A stretch of 64,000 nucleotides of DNA from Streptomyces graminofaciens (GTDB lineage: Bacteria > Actinomycetota > Actinomycetes > Streptomycetales > Streptomycetaceae): NCBI RefSeq assembly GCF_030294945.1, contig NZ_AP018448.1:2914001-2978000 (forward strand). Reading direction: 5' to 3'. The notes below the pieces were generated by a model, which saw only the letters and a program-made list of their open reading frames with translations, was not told where the DNA came from and did no database searches. Numbering within the stretch: position 1 is the stretch's first letter; each line of letters opens with the position of its first letter. A program made the translations under genes and the position numbers. This document shows, one piece after another, positions 25,587 through 34,456 of this stretch.

Positions 25587-26288
25587 ATGTCGATCACAGC
25601 GGAACGCACCTACGGATTCGACGACCTGCCTCGGCTCATGGCGCTGATGACGGGCGACGAGAAGCACGGCCCTGCGGCCACGTCCACGCTGGACGTGCTG
25701 TGGGTGCTCTACGACCGGGTGCTGCGAGCCGGGCCCGAGCACCTGGACGACCCGGAGCGCGACCGGTTCCTGCTCTCCAAGGGGCACGGGCCGATGGCGT
25801 ACTACGCGGTGCTCGCCGCCAAGGGCTTCGTGCCGGTCGAGTGGCTACCGGGCTTCGGCGCGTACGACTCGGCGCTCGGCTACCACCCGGACCGGGTGCT
25901 GGTGCCAGGTGTCGAGATCGGCAGCGGCTCGCTCGGGCACGGGCTGCCGCTCGCGGTCGGTACGGCGCTGGGGCTGCGGGCGCAGGGGCGGCACGATCCG
26001 GCGGTGTGGGTTCTGGTCGGGGACGCCGAGCTGGACGAGGGCAGCAATCACGAGGCGATCGCGTACGCGGGGCCGACCGGGCTGGACCGGCTGCACACCG
26101 TCGTGATCGACAACTCCTCCGCCAGCCATGCCCGGCCGGGCGGGATCGCCGCCCGCTTCGAGGCGGCGGGCTGGTCCACCGAGACCGTGGACGGGCGTGA
26201 CCACGAGGCGCTCTACGCCGCCTTCACCACCCCGCACCCCGGCCGCCCCCACGCCGTCGTCGCCCGCGTCGAGCCGAAGGACTCCTGA
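25587..26288 (+). CDS. Transketolase, N-terminal (TPP-binding) subunit
   Basis: 233 aa. It holds the thiamine-pyrophosphate half of a split transketolase: SKGHGPMAYYAVLA, GVEIGSGSLGHGLPLAVGTAL, and VWVLVGDAELDEGSNHEAI followed by a VVIDNSS stretch (the GDG-type motif in the form GDAELDEGS-N). The C-terminal half is the next gene, 96 bp downstream. Split transketolases in actinobacteria often act on specialised ketose or sugar-acid substrates; none is evident nearby. The start at 25587 has no strong ribosome binding site. Confidence 0.85.
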   Translation: MSITAERTYGFDDLPRLMALMTGDEKHGPAATSTLDVLWVLYDRVLRAGPEHLDDPERDRFLLSKGHGPMAYYAVLAAKGFVPVEWLPGFGAYDSALGYHPDRVLVPGVEIGSGSLGHGLPLAVGTALGLRAQGRHDPAVWVLVGDAELDEGSNHEAIAYAGPTGLDRLHTVVIDNSSASHARPGGIAARFEAAGWSTETVDGRDHEALYAAFTTPHPGRPHAVVARVEPKDS

Positions 26289-26384
26289 GCCCTGCCCGAC
26301 CTTGCCGGACTTCGGACCTGCCGGACCTCGGACCTGCCGGACGGCACGGTCGTGCCGGACCTTCCCGAAAGGAACCCCAATCCC

Positions 26385-27296
26385 ATGGACAGCATGCGTG
26401 ACCGTTTCGCCTCCGTCGCCTCCCGGATGCTCGACGAGGACCCCCGGGTGGCGGTGGTCCTCGCGGAGATCGGCGCGGCCGGGTTCGCCGAGACCCTGCG
26501 CCGACATCCGGGCCGGGTGATCAACGTGGGCATCCGCGAGCAGCTGCTCATCGGCGCGGGCGCGGGCCTGGCCCTCACCGGGATGCGGCCGGTGATCCAC
26601 ACCTTCGCCAGCTTCCTCGTCGAGCGCCCCTTCGAGCAGATCAAGCTGGACTTCGGCCACCAGGACACGGGCGCGGTGCTCGTGAGCGCCTACGGCTCCT
26701 ACGACGCGCCCGCCGGCGGCTTCACCCATATGTCACCCGGCGACGTGGCCCTCCTCGACACACTCGACGGCTGGACCGTGCACGTACCCGGGCATCCCGA
26801 CGAGGCCGAGACACTGCTGCGGCACGCGGTGGGCGCGGGCGACGACAGGGTGTACGTACGGCTGTCCGAGCAGAAGAACGGGCGCGGGCTCCCGGTGGAC
26901 GGGGCGCGCTTCCTCACCGTGCGCGAGGGGCGCCGAGGCGTGGTCGTGGCCGTCGGGCCGATGCTCGACGCCGTACTGGCGGCCACGGAGGGGCTCGATG
27001 TGTCCGTCCTGTACGCCACCACCGTCCGACCGTTCGACTCGGCGGCGCTGCGCCGGGCCACGGAGACGGCGGGCCCGGAAGTCGTGATCGTCGAGCCGTA
27101 TCTGGCGGGCACCTCCACGGCCGCCGCGAACGACGCGCTCACCGATGTGCCGCACCGGGTGCTCGGGCTCGGCGTCGGCCGCCGGGAGCTGCGGCGGTAC
27201 GGGCGGATGGAGGAGCACGTGGCCGCGCACGGGCTGGACCCGGCTTCCCTGCGGGAGCGGATCGAGGGGTTCATGAGGGCGCGGGTCGCCGTATGA
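26385..27296 (+). CDS. Transketolase, C-terminal (pyrimidine-binding) subunit
   Basis: 303 aa from the ATG at 26385 (GAAAGGA upstream); a GTG at 26352 is an alternative start that adds 11 residues. It contains the pyrimidine-binding fold with the catalytic Glu (NVGIREQLLIGAGAGLA), the HTFASFLVERPFEQIKLD stretch and a C-terminal transketolase domain (VVIVEPYLAGTSTAAANDAL). It completes the split enzyme encoded with the previous gene. The 96-bp spacer is made of short CCGGAC-type repeats. Confidence 0.88.
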   Translation: MDSMRDRFASVASRMLDEDPRVAVVLAEIGAAGFAETLRRHPGRVINVGIREQLLIGAGAGLALTGMRPVIHTFASFLVERPFEQIKLDFGHQDTGAVLVSAYGSYDAPAGGFTHMSPGDVALLDTLDGWTVHVPGHPDEAETLLRHAVGAGDDRVYVRLSEQKNGRGLPVDGARFLTVREGRRGVVVAVGPMLDAVLAATEGLDVSVLYATTVRPFDSAALRRATETAGPEVVIVEPYLAGTSTAAANDALTDVPHRVLGLGVGRRELRRYGRMEEHVAAHGLDPASLRERIEGFMRARVAV

Positions 27297-27332
27297 CCAC
27301 CCGCGCCCGGGCTTTGGGCTGCCGACCAACAG

Positions 27333-27367
27333 GTGACAAGTGACAAGTGAAAGGTGAAAGGTGAGCG
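27333..27367. repeat. Heptanucleotide tandem repeat
   Basis: Five abutting 7-bp units: GTGACAA twice, GTGAAAG twice, GTGAGCG once. The array lies between the convergent transketolase and MmcQ/YjbR genes, 36 bp after the transketolase stop. A simple sequence repeat of this kind is rare in this GC-rich DNA. Confidence 0.8.
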
Positions 27368-27389
27368 GACGAACGGCGTGCCGACCCGG

Positions 27390-27749
27390 TCAGTCCGCGG
27401 TCGGAAGCCCCAACTCCGGGTAGGACTCCTGGAGTCGGGGCGGGGCCGCCTGGCGCCAGGAGTCGGCGAGGATGTCACGCAGCTCGGTCTCGTCCTCCAG
27501 GGCCGCCAGCCTCACGCGCACCCAGGCGAAGGTCGCCTCGTGGTCGGCGATCCAGAACTTCTCGGGCTCGGCCAGGGCCAGTTCGTCGCGCTCGTCCTTG
27601 GGGCAGCGCACGGCCATGGAGGTCTCGTCCTCGGGCAGTGTGGCGAACATCTTCCCCGCGACCCGGAAGGTGGGCATGCTCCAGGCGACCTTCTCCGTGG
27701 TGTCCGGCAGAGAGAGGGCGACCCGTCGTACGTCTTCGGCATCCTGCAT
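27390..27749 (-). CDS. MmcQ/YjbR-family DNA-binding-like protein
   Basis: 119 aa from the ATG at 27749; 10 extra residues from 27779 are unlikely. MQDAEDVRRVALSLPDTTEK and WSMPTFRVAGKMFATLPEDE and SMAVRCPKDERDELA are typical of the MmcQ/YjbR fold, which adopts a CyaY-like architecture. Molecular function is not established. It is convergent with the transketolase operon and follows a GNAT gene with 30 bp between them. Confidence 0.85.
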   Translation of the reverse strand: MQDAEDVRRVALSLPDTTEKVAWSMPTFRVAGKMFATLPEDETSMAVRCPKDERDELALAEPEKFWIADHEATFAWVRVRLAALEDETELRDILADSWRQAAPPRLQESYPELGLPTAD

Positions 27750-27779
27750 GACACGCACCGTAGCGGTCACCACTGACAA

Positions 27780-28355
27780 TCACCCGGTGGGAGCCGCTTC
27801 CGCCGAGGCCCCGGCCCCGGCCCCGGCCCTCACATGCTTGTAGTAGATCGACGTGGGCCGCAGCGTTCCGCCCGGGTCCGCCGCGTAGTCGGGGATCTTG
27901 CCGATGCGGGTCCAACCGGCCTTGTTGTAGAGGAACTCGGCCGGGCTGTCGGTCTCCGTGTCGAGGTGGAGCAGGGTCACGCCCGCCTCTGCGGCCGCGT
28001 GTTCGACGGTCGCGAGAAGCCTGCGACCGAGGCCCTGGCCACGGCCTTCATGGTGGACCATCAGCTTCACCAGTTCCGCCCGATGGCGGCTGTTGGGCTT
28101 GTCGGGGAAGGCGAGGCTGACGGTCCCGACCAGCCGCTTCCCGTCCCGCGCCACCCAGACGGCGAGTTCACCGGCGTCGACGGCGGCCGCGCGTCCCCGC
28201 CACCAGGCGAGGGCCGTGGCCCGGTCGAGCGGCGCGAGGAAACCGACGGAGGCCCCGCCGTCCACGGTGCCGATCAGCAGATCGGTCAACTCCTCCACGC
28301 AGAAGAGGAGTTGGGGTCCGTCGACTCTGTCGATCACCACATCGGCCTCGATCAC
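27780..28355 (-). CDS. GNAT-family N-acetyltransferase
   Basis: 191 aa from a GTG at 28355 that overlaps the stop of the upstream XRE-cupin gene (GTGA). ELVKLMVHHEGRGQGLGRRLL carries the acetyl-CoA pyrophosphate-binding motif (RGQGLG), and EFLYNKAGWTRIGKIPDYA is the C-terminal GNAT signature. Coupling to an XRE-cupin regulator suggests a detoxification or amine-modifying enzyme, as for similar pairs. Confidence 0.82.
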   Translation of the reverse strand: MIEADVVIDRVDGPQLLFCVEELTDLLIGTVDGGASVGFLAPLDRATALAWWRGRAAAVDAGELAVWVARDGKRLVGTVSLAFPDKPNSRHRAELVKLMVHHEGRGQGLGRRLLATVEHAAAEAGVTLLHLDTETDSPAEFLYNKAGWTRIGKIPDYAADPGGTLRPTSIYYKHVRAGAGAGASAEAAPTG

Positions 28356-28939
28356 GGCTCCACCACCACCAAGGCGTATCGCACGTCCTCGGACCCCGGG
28401 CAGCAGAACCGCGTCGGCCCCCACACCCGCATCCGCAGACAGTCCCCGGCGCCCAGTCGGTGCTCGACATCCCGATCGGTCACGTGGAGGGTGCCGTCGA
28501 GGACCCAGATGTGCTGTTCGAGGCCGGGGACGGACGGCCCGTCGTAGGCGATGTCGGCGCCCGCCCTGAGCCGGCCCTCGACCAGTTCACCGCGCAGTCC
28601 GGCGCGCGGCGGCGACACGGATCGTCGTACGAAACCGGAGGCCTTGTCCTCCCACACCGCCTGGTCGGTGGCGCGCACGACGGTGACGGGCTCGGTCTCG
28701 ACCTCGCTGAGGAGCTGGGACATGGTCCGGCCGTACACATGGCAGAGGCGGTTGAGGAGAGCGGCCGTGGGGCTGATCTCCGCGCGTTCGGCCCGGGAGA
28801 GGGTCGAGCGGCTCACCCCGCTGCGCTCCGCCAACTCCCCCAGCGACCAGCCGCGTTCGCCGCGCAGCTCGGCCAGCCGGGCGGCGAGACGGACGTCGAC
28901 GGCGTCCAGCACCTCCGGCCCCCCTTGATTGTTTCCCAT
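28352..28939 (-). CDS. XRE-type HTH regulator with cupin domain
   Basis: 195 aa from the ATG at 28939. The N-terminal HTH is at residues 16-70 (RLAELRGERGWSLGELAERS, SRSTLSRAERAEISPTAALL), followed by a cupin domain (GLEQHIWVLDGTLHVTDRDV and HRLGAGDCLRMRVWGP). It is of the PuuR/SutR-like class that controls amine or small-ligand metabolism. Two palindromes just upstream suggest autoregulation, and it is coupled to a GNAT gene. Confidence 0.85.
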   Translation of the reverse strand: MGNNQGGPEVLDAVDVRLAARLAELRGERGWSLGELAERSGVSRSTLSRAERAEISPTAALLNRLCHVYGRTMSQLLSEVETEPVTVVRATDQAVWEDKASGFVRRSVSPPRAGLRGELVEGRLRAGADIAYDGPSVPGLEQHIWVLDGTLHVTDRDVEHRLGAGDCLRMRVWGPTRFCCPGSEDVRYALVVVEP

Positions 28940-28943
28940 ATTC

Positions 28944-28956
28944 GGGATGCTATCCC
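28944..28956. promoter_or_regulatory. Palindrome at the XRE-cupin start, candidate operator
   Basis: GGGAT-GCT-ATCCC lies five bases upstream of the ATG at 28939. On the minus strand the AT-rich TAGCAT inside this site is spaced like a -10 element for a leaderless transcript. Autorepression is inferred. Confidence 0.45.
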
Positions 28957-28965
28957 AGATGAGGG

Positions 28966-28980
28966 ACAGAGGACCTCTGT
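28966..28980. promoter_or_regulatory. 15-bp palindrome upstream of the XRE-cupin gene
   Basis: ACAGAGG-A-CCTCTGT is a perfect inverted repeat 9 bp beyond the first palindrome, in the 51-bp gap after the LysR gene. Confidence 0.45.
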
Positions 28981-28990
28981 GTGAGCCGCC

Positions 28991-29893
28991 TCACTCCCCC
29001 GCCGCCCGCCCCAGCGCCTCCAGCACCGGGCGGATCAGCGGGTGCCCCTCCGCACCCCGGCGTACGGCGGCGAAGACGCGGCGCGTGGGGGCGACACCGT
29101 CGACGGGGCGCACGACGACGCCGGCGAGGTCCATGCCGCGCAGGGCCGAGCGGGGCACGAGGGCGACGCCCGCGTCGACGGAGGCGAGGGCGACGACGGC
29201 GCGGAAGTCGTCCGAGGAGTGTTCGAGGCGGGGCTGGAATCCTGCGTTCTCGCAGGCCAGTACCACCACGTCATGACAGGGGTTGCCGGGGTACGGGCCG
29301 ATCCACGCGTCCTTGGCCAGCTCGGCGAGCGGCACCTCGTCGGCGTCGGCCAGGCGGTGGGTCACGGGCACGACGGCGTCGAAGGGCTCGGCGTACAGCG
29401 GGACGTGCGTGAGGCGCGGGTCGTCGGCGGCCGGGGCGCCCCGGTACTCGACGGCCACGGCGATGTCGACCTGCCGGTCCAGCACCATCGGCAGGCTCGC
29501 GTCACCCTCGGCGTCCTGGACGCGGACACGGATGCCGGGGGCCATGACGGCGAGGCGGGTCAGCGCCGGGGCGAGGACCTGGACGATGCCGGTGGCGAAA
29601 GCGGCGACGGTGACCGTGCCGGCCGAACCGGTCTCGTACGCCGCCAACTCGGCCTCGGCGCGCTCCAGTTGAGCGAGGATCGTATGGGTGTGGCCGAGCA
29701 GGATCTCACCGGCCGCCGTCAGCCGTACGCCCTTAGCGCCGCGCTCGACGAGGCGATGGCCGGTCTCCTGCTCCAGGGCGGTCAGCTGCTGCGAGACCGC
29801 CGAGGGCGTCAGGTACAGCGCGGCGGCCGCCGCCGTCACCGTGCCGTGGTCCGCCACGGCCCGGAGGATGTGGAGCCGCCGTGCTTCGATCAT
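28991..29893 (-). CDS. LysR-family transcriptional regulator
   Basis: 300 aa from the ATG at 29893. The first 60 residues (MIEARRLHILRAVADHGTVT, LYLTPSAVSQQLTALEQETG) form the LysR winged HTH, followed by a coinducer domain (VTVAAFATGIVQVLAPALTR). It lies 95 bp downstream of the glycine C-acetyltransferase gene on the same strand. A link to the threonine genes is possible but not shown by any site. Confidence 0.88.
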   Translation of the reverse strand: MIEARRLHILRAVADHGTVTAAAAALYLTPSAVSQQLTALEQETGHRLVERGAKGVRLTAAGEILLGHTHTILAQLERAEAELAAYETGSAGTVTVAAFATGIVQVLAPALTRLAVMAPGIRVRVQDAEGDASLPMVLDRQVDIAVAVEYRGAPAADDPRLTHVPLYAEPFDAVVPVTHRLADADEVPLAELAKDAWIGPYPGNPCHDVVVLACENAGFQPRLEHSSDDFRAVVALASVDAGVALVPRSALRGMDLAGVVVRPVDGVAPTRRVFAAVRRGAEGHPLIRPVLEALGRAAGE

Positions 29894-29988
29894 GCGAACG
29901 ATTCTCTCAAATGCCCGCTATGCCCGTGCACCTCGAAGCCTTCGGCCTCTCAAGCCCCCTTCAGCCTCTCAAGCCCCTCCGGCCCCGC

Positions 29989-31182
29989 TCAGGCCTCCAG
30001 CTCCGCACGGGCCACCACGAAGGCGTCCACGGCGCGGTTCACGTCGTCCGTCGAGTGGGCGGCGGACAGCTGGACGCGGATGCGGGCGCGGTCCTGCGGG
30101 ACCACGGGGTACGAAAACCCGATCACATAGACCCCGCGCTCCAGGAGCAGCTCCGCCAGGCGGCCCGCCTTCGCCGCGTCGCCGATCATCACGGGCGCGA
30201 TGGGGTGGTCGCCGGGAAGGATGTCGAAGCCCTCCTCGGTCATCCGGCGGCGGAAGAGAGCGGTGTTCTCGGCCAGCCGGACGCGCAGGTCGTCCGCCGA
30301 CTCCAGCAGGTCGAGGACCTTCAGGGAGGCCGCCGCGATCACCGGGGCGAGTGTGTTCGAGAAGAGGTAGGGGCGGGAGCGCTGACGCAGCAGAGCCACG
30401 ATCTCGGCGCGGGCCGCGACGTAACCGCCGGAGGCTCCGCCGAGCGCCTTGCCCAGCGTGCCGGTGATGATGTCGACGCGGTCCATGACGCCGTGCAGCT
30501 CGGGGGTGCCGCGGCCGCCCGGGCCGGTGAAGCCGACGGCGTGCGAGTCGTCGACCATGACCATGGCGTCGTAGCGGTCGGCGAGATCGCAGATCTCACG
30601 CAGGGGAGCCACATAGCCGTCCATGGAGAAGACGCCGTCCGTGACGACGAGGCGGCGGCGGGCGTCCGAAGCGTCCTTCAACTGCCGTTCCAGGTCGGCG
30701 AGATCGCGGTTCTCGTAGCGGAAGCGGCGGGCCTTGGACAGGCGGATGCCGTCGATGATCGAGGCGTGGTTGAGCGCGTCGGAGATCACCGCGTCCTCGG
30801 GGCCGAGGAGGGTCTCGAAGACACCCCCGTTCGCGTCGAAGCAGGAGGAGTAGAGGATCGTGTCCTCCTGGCCGAGGAACGCCGACAGCCGGGCCTCCAG
30901 CTCCTTGTGCACCTCCTGCGTACCGCAGATGAAGCGTACGGAGGCCATGCCGTAGCCCCAGCGGTCGAGGGCCTCGTGGGCGGCGGCGATCACCTCGGGG
31001 TGGTCGGCGAGACCGAGGTAGTTGTTGGCGCAGAAGTTGAGCACCTCACCGGGGCGGCCGCCGGCGGTGACGCTCACGGTCGCGGACTGCGGGGTGCCGA
31101 TGACCCGCTCGGGCTTGTGCAGACCGGCGGCGCGGATCTCGTCGAGGGTGGTGCGAAGGTCATCACGAACAGAGTTGAACAT
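29989..31182 (-). CDS. kbl: Glycine C-acetyltransferase (2-amino-3-ketobutyrate CoA ligase)
   Basis: 397 aa, the usual length, from the ATG at 31182 with TTGGAG upstream; the longer start at 31224 is not needed. It is a fold-type I PLP alpha-oxoamine synthase: [25 protein letters not shown] and [36 protein letters not shown] and the PLP-lysine segment [16 protein letters not shown]. It converts 2-amino-3-ketobutyrate plus CoA to glycine and acetyl-CoA. It is the second gene of a tdh-kbl operon for threonine catabolism. Confidence 0.95.
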   Translation of the reverse strand: MFNSVRDDLRTTLDEIRAAGLHKPERVIGTPQSATVSVTAGGRPGEVLNFCANNYLGLADHPEVIAAAHEALDRWGYGMASVRFICGTQEVHKELEARLSAFLGQEDTILYSSCFDANGGVFETLLGPEDAVISDALNHASIIDGIRLSKARRFRYENRDLADLERQLKDASDARRRLVVTDGVFSMDGYVAPLREICDLADRYDAMVMVDDSHAVGFTGPGGRGTPELHGVMDRVDIITGTLGKALGGASGGYVAARAEIVALLRQRSRPYLFSNTLAPVIAAASLKVLDLLESADDLRVRLAENTALFRRRMTEEGFDILPGDHPIAPVMIGDAAKAGRLAELLLERGVYVIGFSYPVVPQDRARIRVQLSAAHSTDDVNRAVDAFVVARAELEA

Positions 31183-31227
31183 CGAGTTCTCCAAGGGTGC
31201 GTACGGGCGAGCGAACCGAGCCACAGA

Positions 31228-32256
31228 TCAAGCAGTCCAGTCGAGAATGACCTTTCCGCCACGGCCGCTCGCCGCGTCGGCGAACGCCGCCTCGTGGTCG
31301 CGGAAGCCGTACCGCCCGGTGATCACGGGGGCGAGGTCCAGCCCGCCCTCCAGGAGCACGGACATGGCGTACCAGGTCTCGAACATCTCCCTGCCGTAGA
31401 TGCCCTTGATCGTGATCATGGAGGTGACGATCCGGGACCAGTCGACCGCGAACTCCTCGGTGGGCAGGCCCAGCATCGCGATCCGGCCGCCGTGCGTCAT
31501 GTTGGCGATCATGCCGCGCAGCGCCTCGGGACGGCCGGACATCTCCAGGCCGACGTCGAAGCCCTCACGCAGCCCCAACTCCCGCTGCCCGTCGGCGATG
31601 TCGGCGCCCGAGACGTCCAGCGCGAGATCGACACCGATCTTGCGCGCGAGGGCCAGCCGCTCCTCGCTGACATCGGTGACGACGACGTTGCGGGCACCGG
31701 CGTGGCGGGCCACGGCGGCGGCCATCAGCCCGATCGGACCGGCGCCGGTGATCAGCACGTCCTCACCGACCAGCGGGAACGAAAGGGCGGTGTGCACGGC
31801 GTTGCCGAACGGGTCGAAGATCGCGGCAACGTCGAGGTCGACGGGGAAGCGGTGCACCCAGACGTTGGCGGCGGGCAGCGCCACGTACTCCGCGAACGCC
31901 CCGTCACGCCCCACGCCGAGGCCGACGGTGGCGCGGCACAGATGACGGCGGCCGGCGAGACAGTTGCGGCACTTGCCGCACACCAGGTGGCCCTCGCCGC
32001 TGACCCGGTCGCCGATCCTGATGTCGACGACGTCCCGGCCGGTCGCGACGACCTCGCCGACGAACTCGTGCCCGACCACGAGCGGAGTGCGGACGGCCTG
32101 CCGGGCCCAGCCGTCCCAGGACCGGATGTGCAGATCGGTGCCGCAGATGCCGGTCCTGAGGACCTTGATCAGTACGTCACCGGGGCCGACCTCGGGCTCC
32201 GGAACGTCCGTGAGCCACAGCCCTGGCTCCGCCTTCTCCTTGACCAGCGCCTTCAA
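31228..32256 (-). CDS. tdh: L-threonine 3-dehydrogenase
   Basis: 342 aa, exactly the family length, if it starts at the TTG at 32256 ([20 protein letters not shown]), which has CAGGAG seven to eight bases upstream; an upstream ATG would add 28 unlike residues. [11 protein letters not shown] and GHEFVGEV carry the catalytic zinc ligands, [15 protein letters not shown] the structural zinc, and [16 protein letters not shown] the NAD loop. It oxidises threonine to 2-amino-3-ketobutyrate, the substrate of the adjacent Kbl. The 45-bp spacing to kbl fits one transcript. Confidence 0.93.
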   Translation of the reverse strand: MKALVKEKAEPGLWLTDVPEPEVGPGDVLIKVLRTGICGTDLHIRSWDGWARQAVRTPLVVGHEFVGEVVATGRDVVDIRIGDRVSGEGHLVCGKCRNCLAGRRHLCRATVGLGVGRDGAFAEYVALPAANVWVHRFPVDLDVAAIFDPFGNAVHTALSFPLVGEDVLITGAGPIGLMAAAVARHAGARNVVVTDVSEERLALARKIGVDLALDVSGADIADGQRELGLREGFDVGLEMSGRPEALRGMIANMTHGGRIAMLGLPTEEFAVDWSRIVTSMITIKGIYGREMFETWYAMSVLLEGGLDLAPVITGRYGFRDHEAAFADAASGRGGKVILDWTA

Positions 32257-32430
32257 CGCAACGGCTCCTGTCGGTGAGCTCCCGGCCCAGGGCATACCGA
32301 ACAGACCCGAGCCGGGGAGCGATGTGGGATCACCGAGCAATCTGCCGTACGGCCATGCCCCCGGTCCATCGAGGTTTTCTTAACCTCCGCCGCAGCTTTC
32401 CTTCACACCCGCACCGCCCCGCCCACAAGG

Positions 32431-32997
32431 CTAGGGAAACGCCTCCCGCCCCTCGATCTGCGCGGTCAGCTCGGCGGCCATCGACTTGATGGTCTCCAGC
32501 CCTCCCCTGCCCCACGGCCGCGGCCGTACGTCGAGGACGCAGACCGTGCCGAGGGCGATGCCCGTGCGGTCGATCAGCGGAGCGCCCAGATAGGAGCGGA
32601 CGCCGTAGTCGTCGACGATCGGGTTCCCCGCGAACCTCGGGTAGTCGGCGACGTCCTCCAGCACGAGCGCCTTGCGCCGGACCACCACATGGGGGCAGAA
32701 GCCCTGGTCACGGGCCAGGTAGCGACCGTTCCCGAACACGGCTGTCGCGCCCTGGGGCTTCTCCGGCCGCTGCGGCGTGTGCAGCCCGGCGAAGAACTGC
32801 CGGTTCTCGTCGATGAAGGTGACCATCGCGTACGGCACCGAGGCGACCTCGGCGAGCCGGTCGGCGAAGGCGTCGAAGGCGGGTTCCGCGCGCTCCCCGA
32901 GCCCGAGGAGCCGCAACCGGCGGACCCGCTCGGGGGCGTCCCGGTCCTCGGGGGTCAGCAGGAGACGGCCGACCGGGCGCGGTGGGTCGTAACTCAT
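32431..32997 (-). CDS. GAF-domain protein, fifth gene of the conservon
   Basis: 188 aa from the ATG at 32997, which overlaps the stop of cvnD (TGATG). A GAF domain covers residues about 30-175 (FDAFADRLAEVASVPYAMVTFID, FCPHVVVRRKALVLEDVADY, YLGAPLIDRTGIALGTVCVLD). The Cys in GFCPHVV is at the place that holds heme or chromophore ligands in some GAF proteins, but binding is not shown. Many conservons carry a fifth, variable output gene; this one is likely to act with the CvnD GTPase. Confidence 0.8.
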   Translation of the reverse strand: MSYDPPRPVGRLLLTPEDRDAPERVRRLRLLGLGERAEPAFDAFADRLAEVASVPYAMVTFIDENRQFFAGLHTPQRPEKPQGATAVFGNGRYLARDQGFCPHVVVRRKALVLEDVADYPRFAGNPIVDDYGVRSYLGAPLIDRTGIALGTVCVLDVRPRPWGRGGLETIKSMAAELTAQIEGREAFP

Positions 32998-33599
32998 CAC
33001 GTTGTGTGGGCTCCGTGGCTCGGCAGCTGCGCCGGGGTGTGCGCGAGGAGGTGCCGGACGAGGGTGAGCAGGGTCTGCACACCCGAGCTGGAGATCCGGG
33101 CGTCGCAACAGACGACGGGGATCTCCGGGTCGAGGTCGAGGGCCGCGCGTACCTCTGCGGGGTCGTAGCGGTAGGAGCCGTCGAACTCGTTGATGGCGAC
33201 GATGAAGCCGAGGCCGCGCTGCTCGAAGAAGTCGACGGCCGCGAAGCAGTCCTCCAGGCGGCGCGTGTCGGCGAGGATGACCGCGCCGAGGGCGCCTTCG
33301 GAGAGCTCGTCCCACATGAACCAGAAGCGCTGCTGCCCGGGGGTGCCGAACAGATAGAGCACGTGCTGCGGATCCAGGGTGATCCGGCCGAAGTCCATGG
33401 CCACGGTCGTCTCGACCTTGTTCTCGATGCCGTCGAGATTGTCGGTCGCGGCGCTGACCGTGGTGAGCAGTTCCTCCGTGCTCAGCGGCGCGATCTCGCT
33501 CACCGCGCCGACGAAGGTCGTCTTGCCTACCCCGAACCCTCCCGCCACCAGGATCTTGAGTGCGGTGGGGAAGGGGTCAGAGCTGTCGTCGTAGTCCAT
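32997..33599 (-). CDS. cvnD: Conservon GTPase CvnD (Ras/MglA-like)
   Basis: 200 aa from the ATG at 33599. The P-loop is at residues about 14-24 (GGFGVGKTTFVGAV), a G3-like segment is DPQHVLYLFGTPGQQRFWFM, and NEFDGSYRYD is the base-recognition region. It is the fourth gene of the conservon and its start lies within the end of the cvnC gene, overlapping by 23 bp. CvnD proteins are switched by the CvnA-B-C membrane-associated module. Confidence 0.9.
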   Translation of the reverse strand: MDYDDSSDPFPTALKILVAGGFGVGKTTFVGAVSEIAPLSTEELLTTVSAATDNLDGIENKVETTVAMDFGRITLDPQHVLYLFGTPGQQRFWFMWDELSEGALGAVILADTRRLEDCFAAVDFFEQRGLGFIVAINEFDGSYRYDPAEVRAALDLDPEIPVVCCDARISSSGVQTLLTLVRHLLAHTPAQLPSHGAHTT

Positions 33600-33948
33600 C
33601 GAGCACTGCCTCCAGAAGAGACCGGTCTGTCGGGTTGTGTTGGAAGGTGGGGGGCTTGGTGGTGAGGGCCCCGCAGTCGACCAGGTCGGACAGCAGCACC
33701 TTGGTGACCGCCGCCGGCAGTTTCAGATGGGCGGCCACCTCGGCCACCGAGACGGGGGCACGGCACAGGTCGAGTGCCTGTTCGTGCTCGGGTCCCAGAT
33801 AGCCGAGGGGGGTCGCCCCGGTGGCCATCACCTGTGACAGGAGGTCCAGCGCGGTGGTCGGCCGGGTCCGGCCGTTGATGACCGTGTACGGGCGTACCAG
33901 CCGACCGGCCGCGTCGTCGTACAGAGGTCCGTCGCCGGCCGCGGCCAC
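33577..33948 (-). CDS. cvnC: Conservon protein CvnC (DUF742)
   Basis: 123 aa from a GTG at 33948 with GATGAGG upstream; an alternative TTG at 33954 overlaps the cvnB stop. The DUF742 motif RLVRPYTVINGRTRPTTALD is present, followed by a winged-helix-like segment (DLCRAPVSVAEVAAHLKLPAAVTKVLLSDL). These proteins work with CvnB and CvnD in a cell-surface signalling complex. The reading frame continues upstream, but the extra N-terminal sequence is not part of the protein. Confidence 0.88.
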   Translation of the reverse strand: MAAAGDGPLYDDAAGRLVRPYTVINGRTRPTTALDLLSQVMATGATPLGYLGPEHEQALDLCRAPVSVAEVAAHLKLPAAVTKVLLSDLVDCGALTTKPPTFQHNPTDRSLLEAVLDGLRRQL

Positions 33949-33950
33949 GC

Positions 33951-34382
33951 TCAAGGCCTCATCGCCGTGGGTTCGACGGTCTGACGGGGCTGCGTGACCA
34001 GGTACGGACGCACGCTCTTGACGAGCATGGCCATCTCGTAGCCGAGGACAGCGGCGTCGGCCTCTCGCCCGGCGAGCACGGCGAGGCAGGTGCCGGAGCC
34101 CGCGGTGGAGACGAACAGCAGCATCGAGTCCAGTTCGACGACGACCTGACGGACGTCTCCGCCGTCGCCGAAGCGGACGCCGGCGCTGCGGCCGAGGGAG
34201 TACAGGCCGGAGGCCAGGGCCGCCATGTGGTCGGCGCTGTCCGGGTCGAGGCCGTGGACCGACTTCACGAGCCCGTCGCAGGAGAGCAGTACCGCGCTGG
34301 TGGTGTGCGGTACGCGCTGGACGAGGCCGCTCATCAGCCAGTCGAGATCGGATACATGGCCGGTCGGCGCATCGCTCGCCAT
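33951..34382 (-). CDS. cvnB: Conservon protein CvnB (roadblock/LC7 domain)
   Basis: 143 aa from the ATG at 34382 with AAGGAG ten bases upstream. The whole protein is a roadblock/LC7 domain (WLMSGLVQRVPHTTSAVLLSCDGL, ADHMAALASGLYSLGRSAGVRF, VVVELDSMLLFVSTAGSGTCLAV). Roadblock proteins dimerise and regulate small GTPases, which matches CvnD in this operon. Confidence 0.9.
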   Translation of the reverse strand: MASDAPTGHVSDLDWLMSGLVQRVPHTTSAVLLSCDGLVKSVHGLDPDSADHMAALASGLYSLGRSAGVRFGDGGDVRQVVVELDSMLLFVSTAGSGTCLAVLAGREADAAVLGYEMAMLVKSVRPYLVTQPRQTVEPTAMRP

Positions 34383-34456
34383 GGTGGATCGACTCCTTGA
34401 GGTACGAAGGTCTGCGGGAGCGGAGGGGGTGGGGGCGGAGGTGGGGAAGGGGGTGG

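Noticed and set aside
27333..27367. The heptad array read as a CRISPR or att site
   Set aside because: Units abut without spacers and are only 7 bp; no cas genes are present.
29881..32277. An 800-codon open frame opposite kbl-tdh
   Set aside because: kbl and tdh are clear on the other strand; the antisense frame has low-complexity Asp/Val/Gly/His-rich sequence typical of shadow translation.
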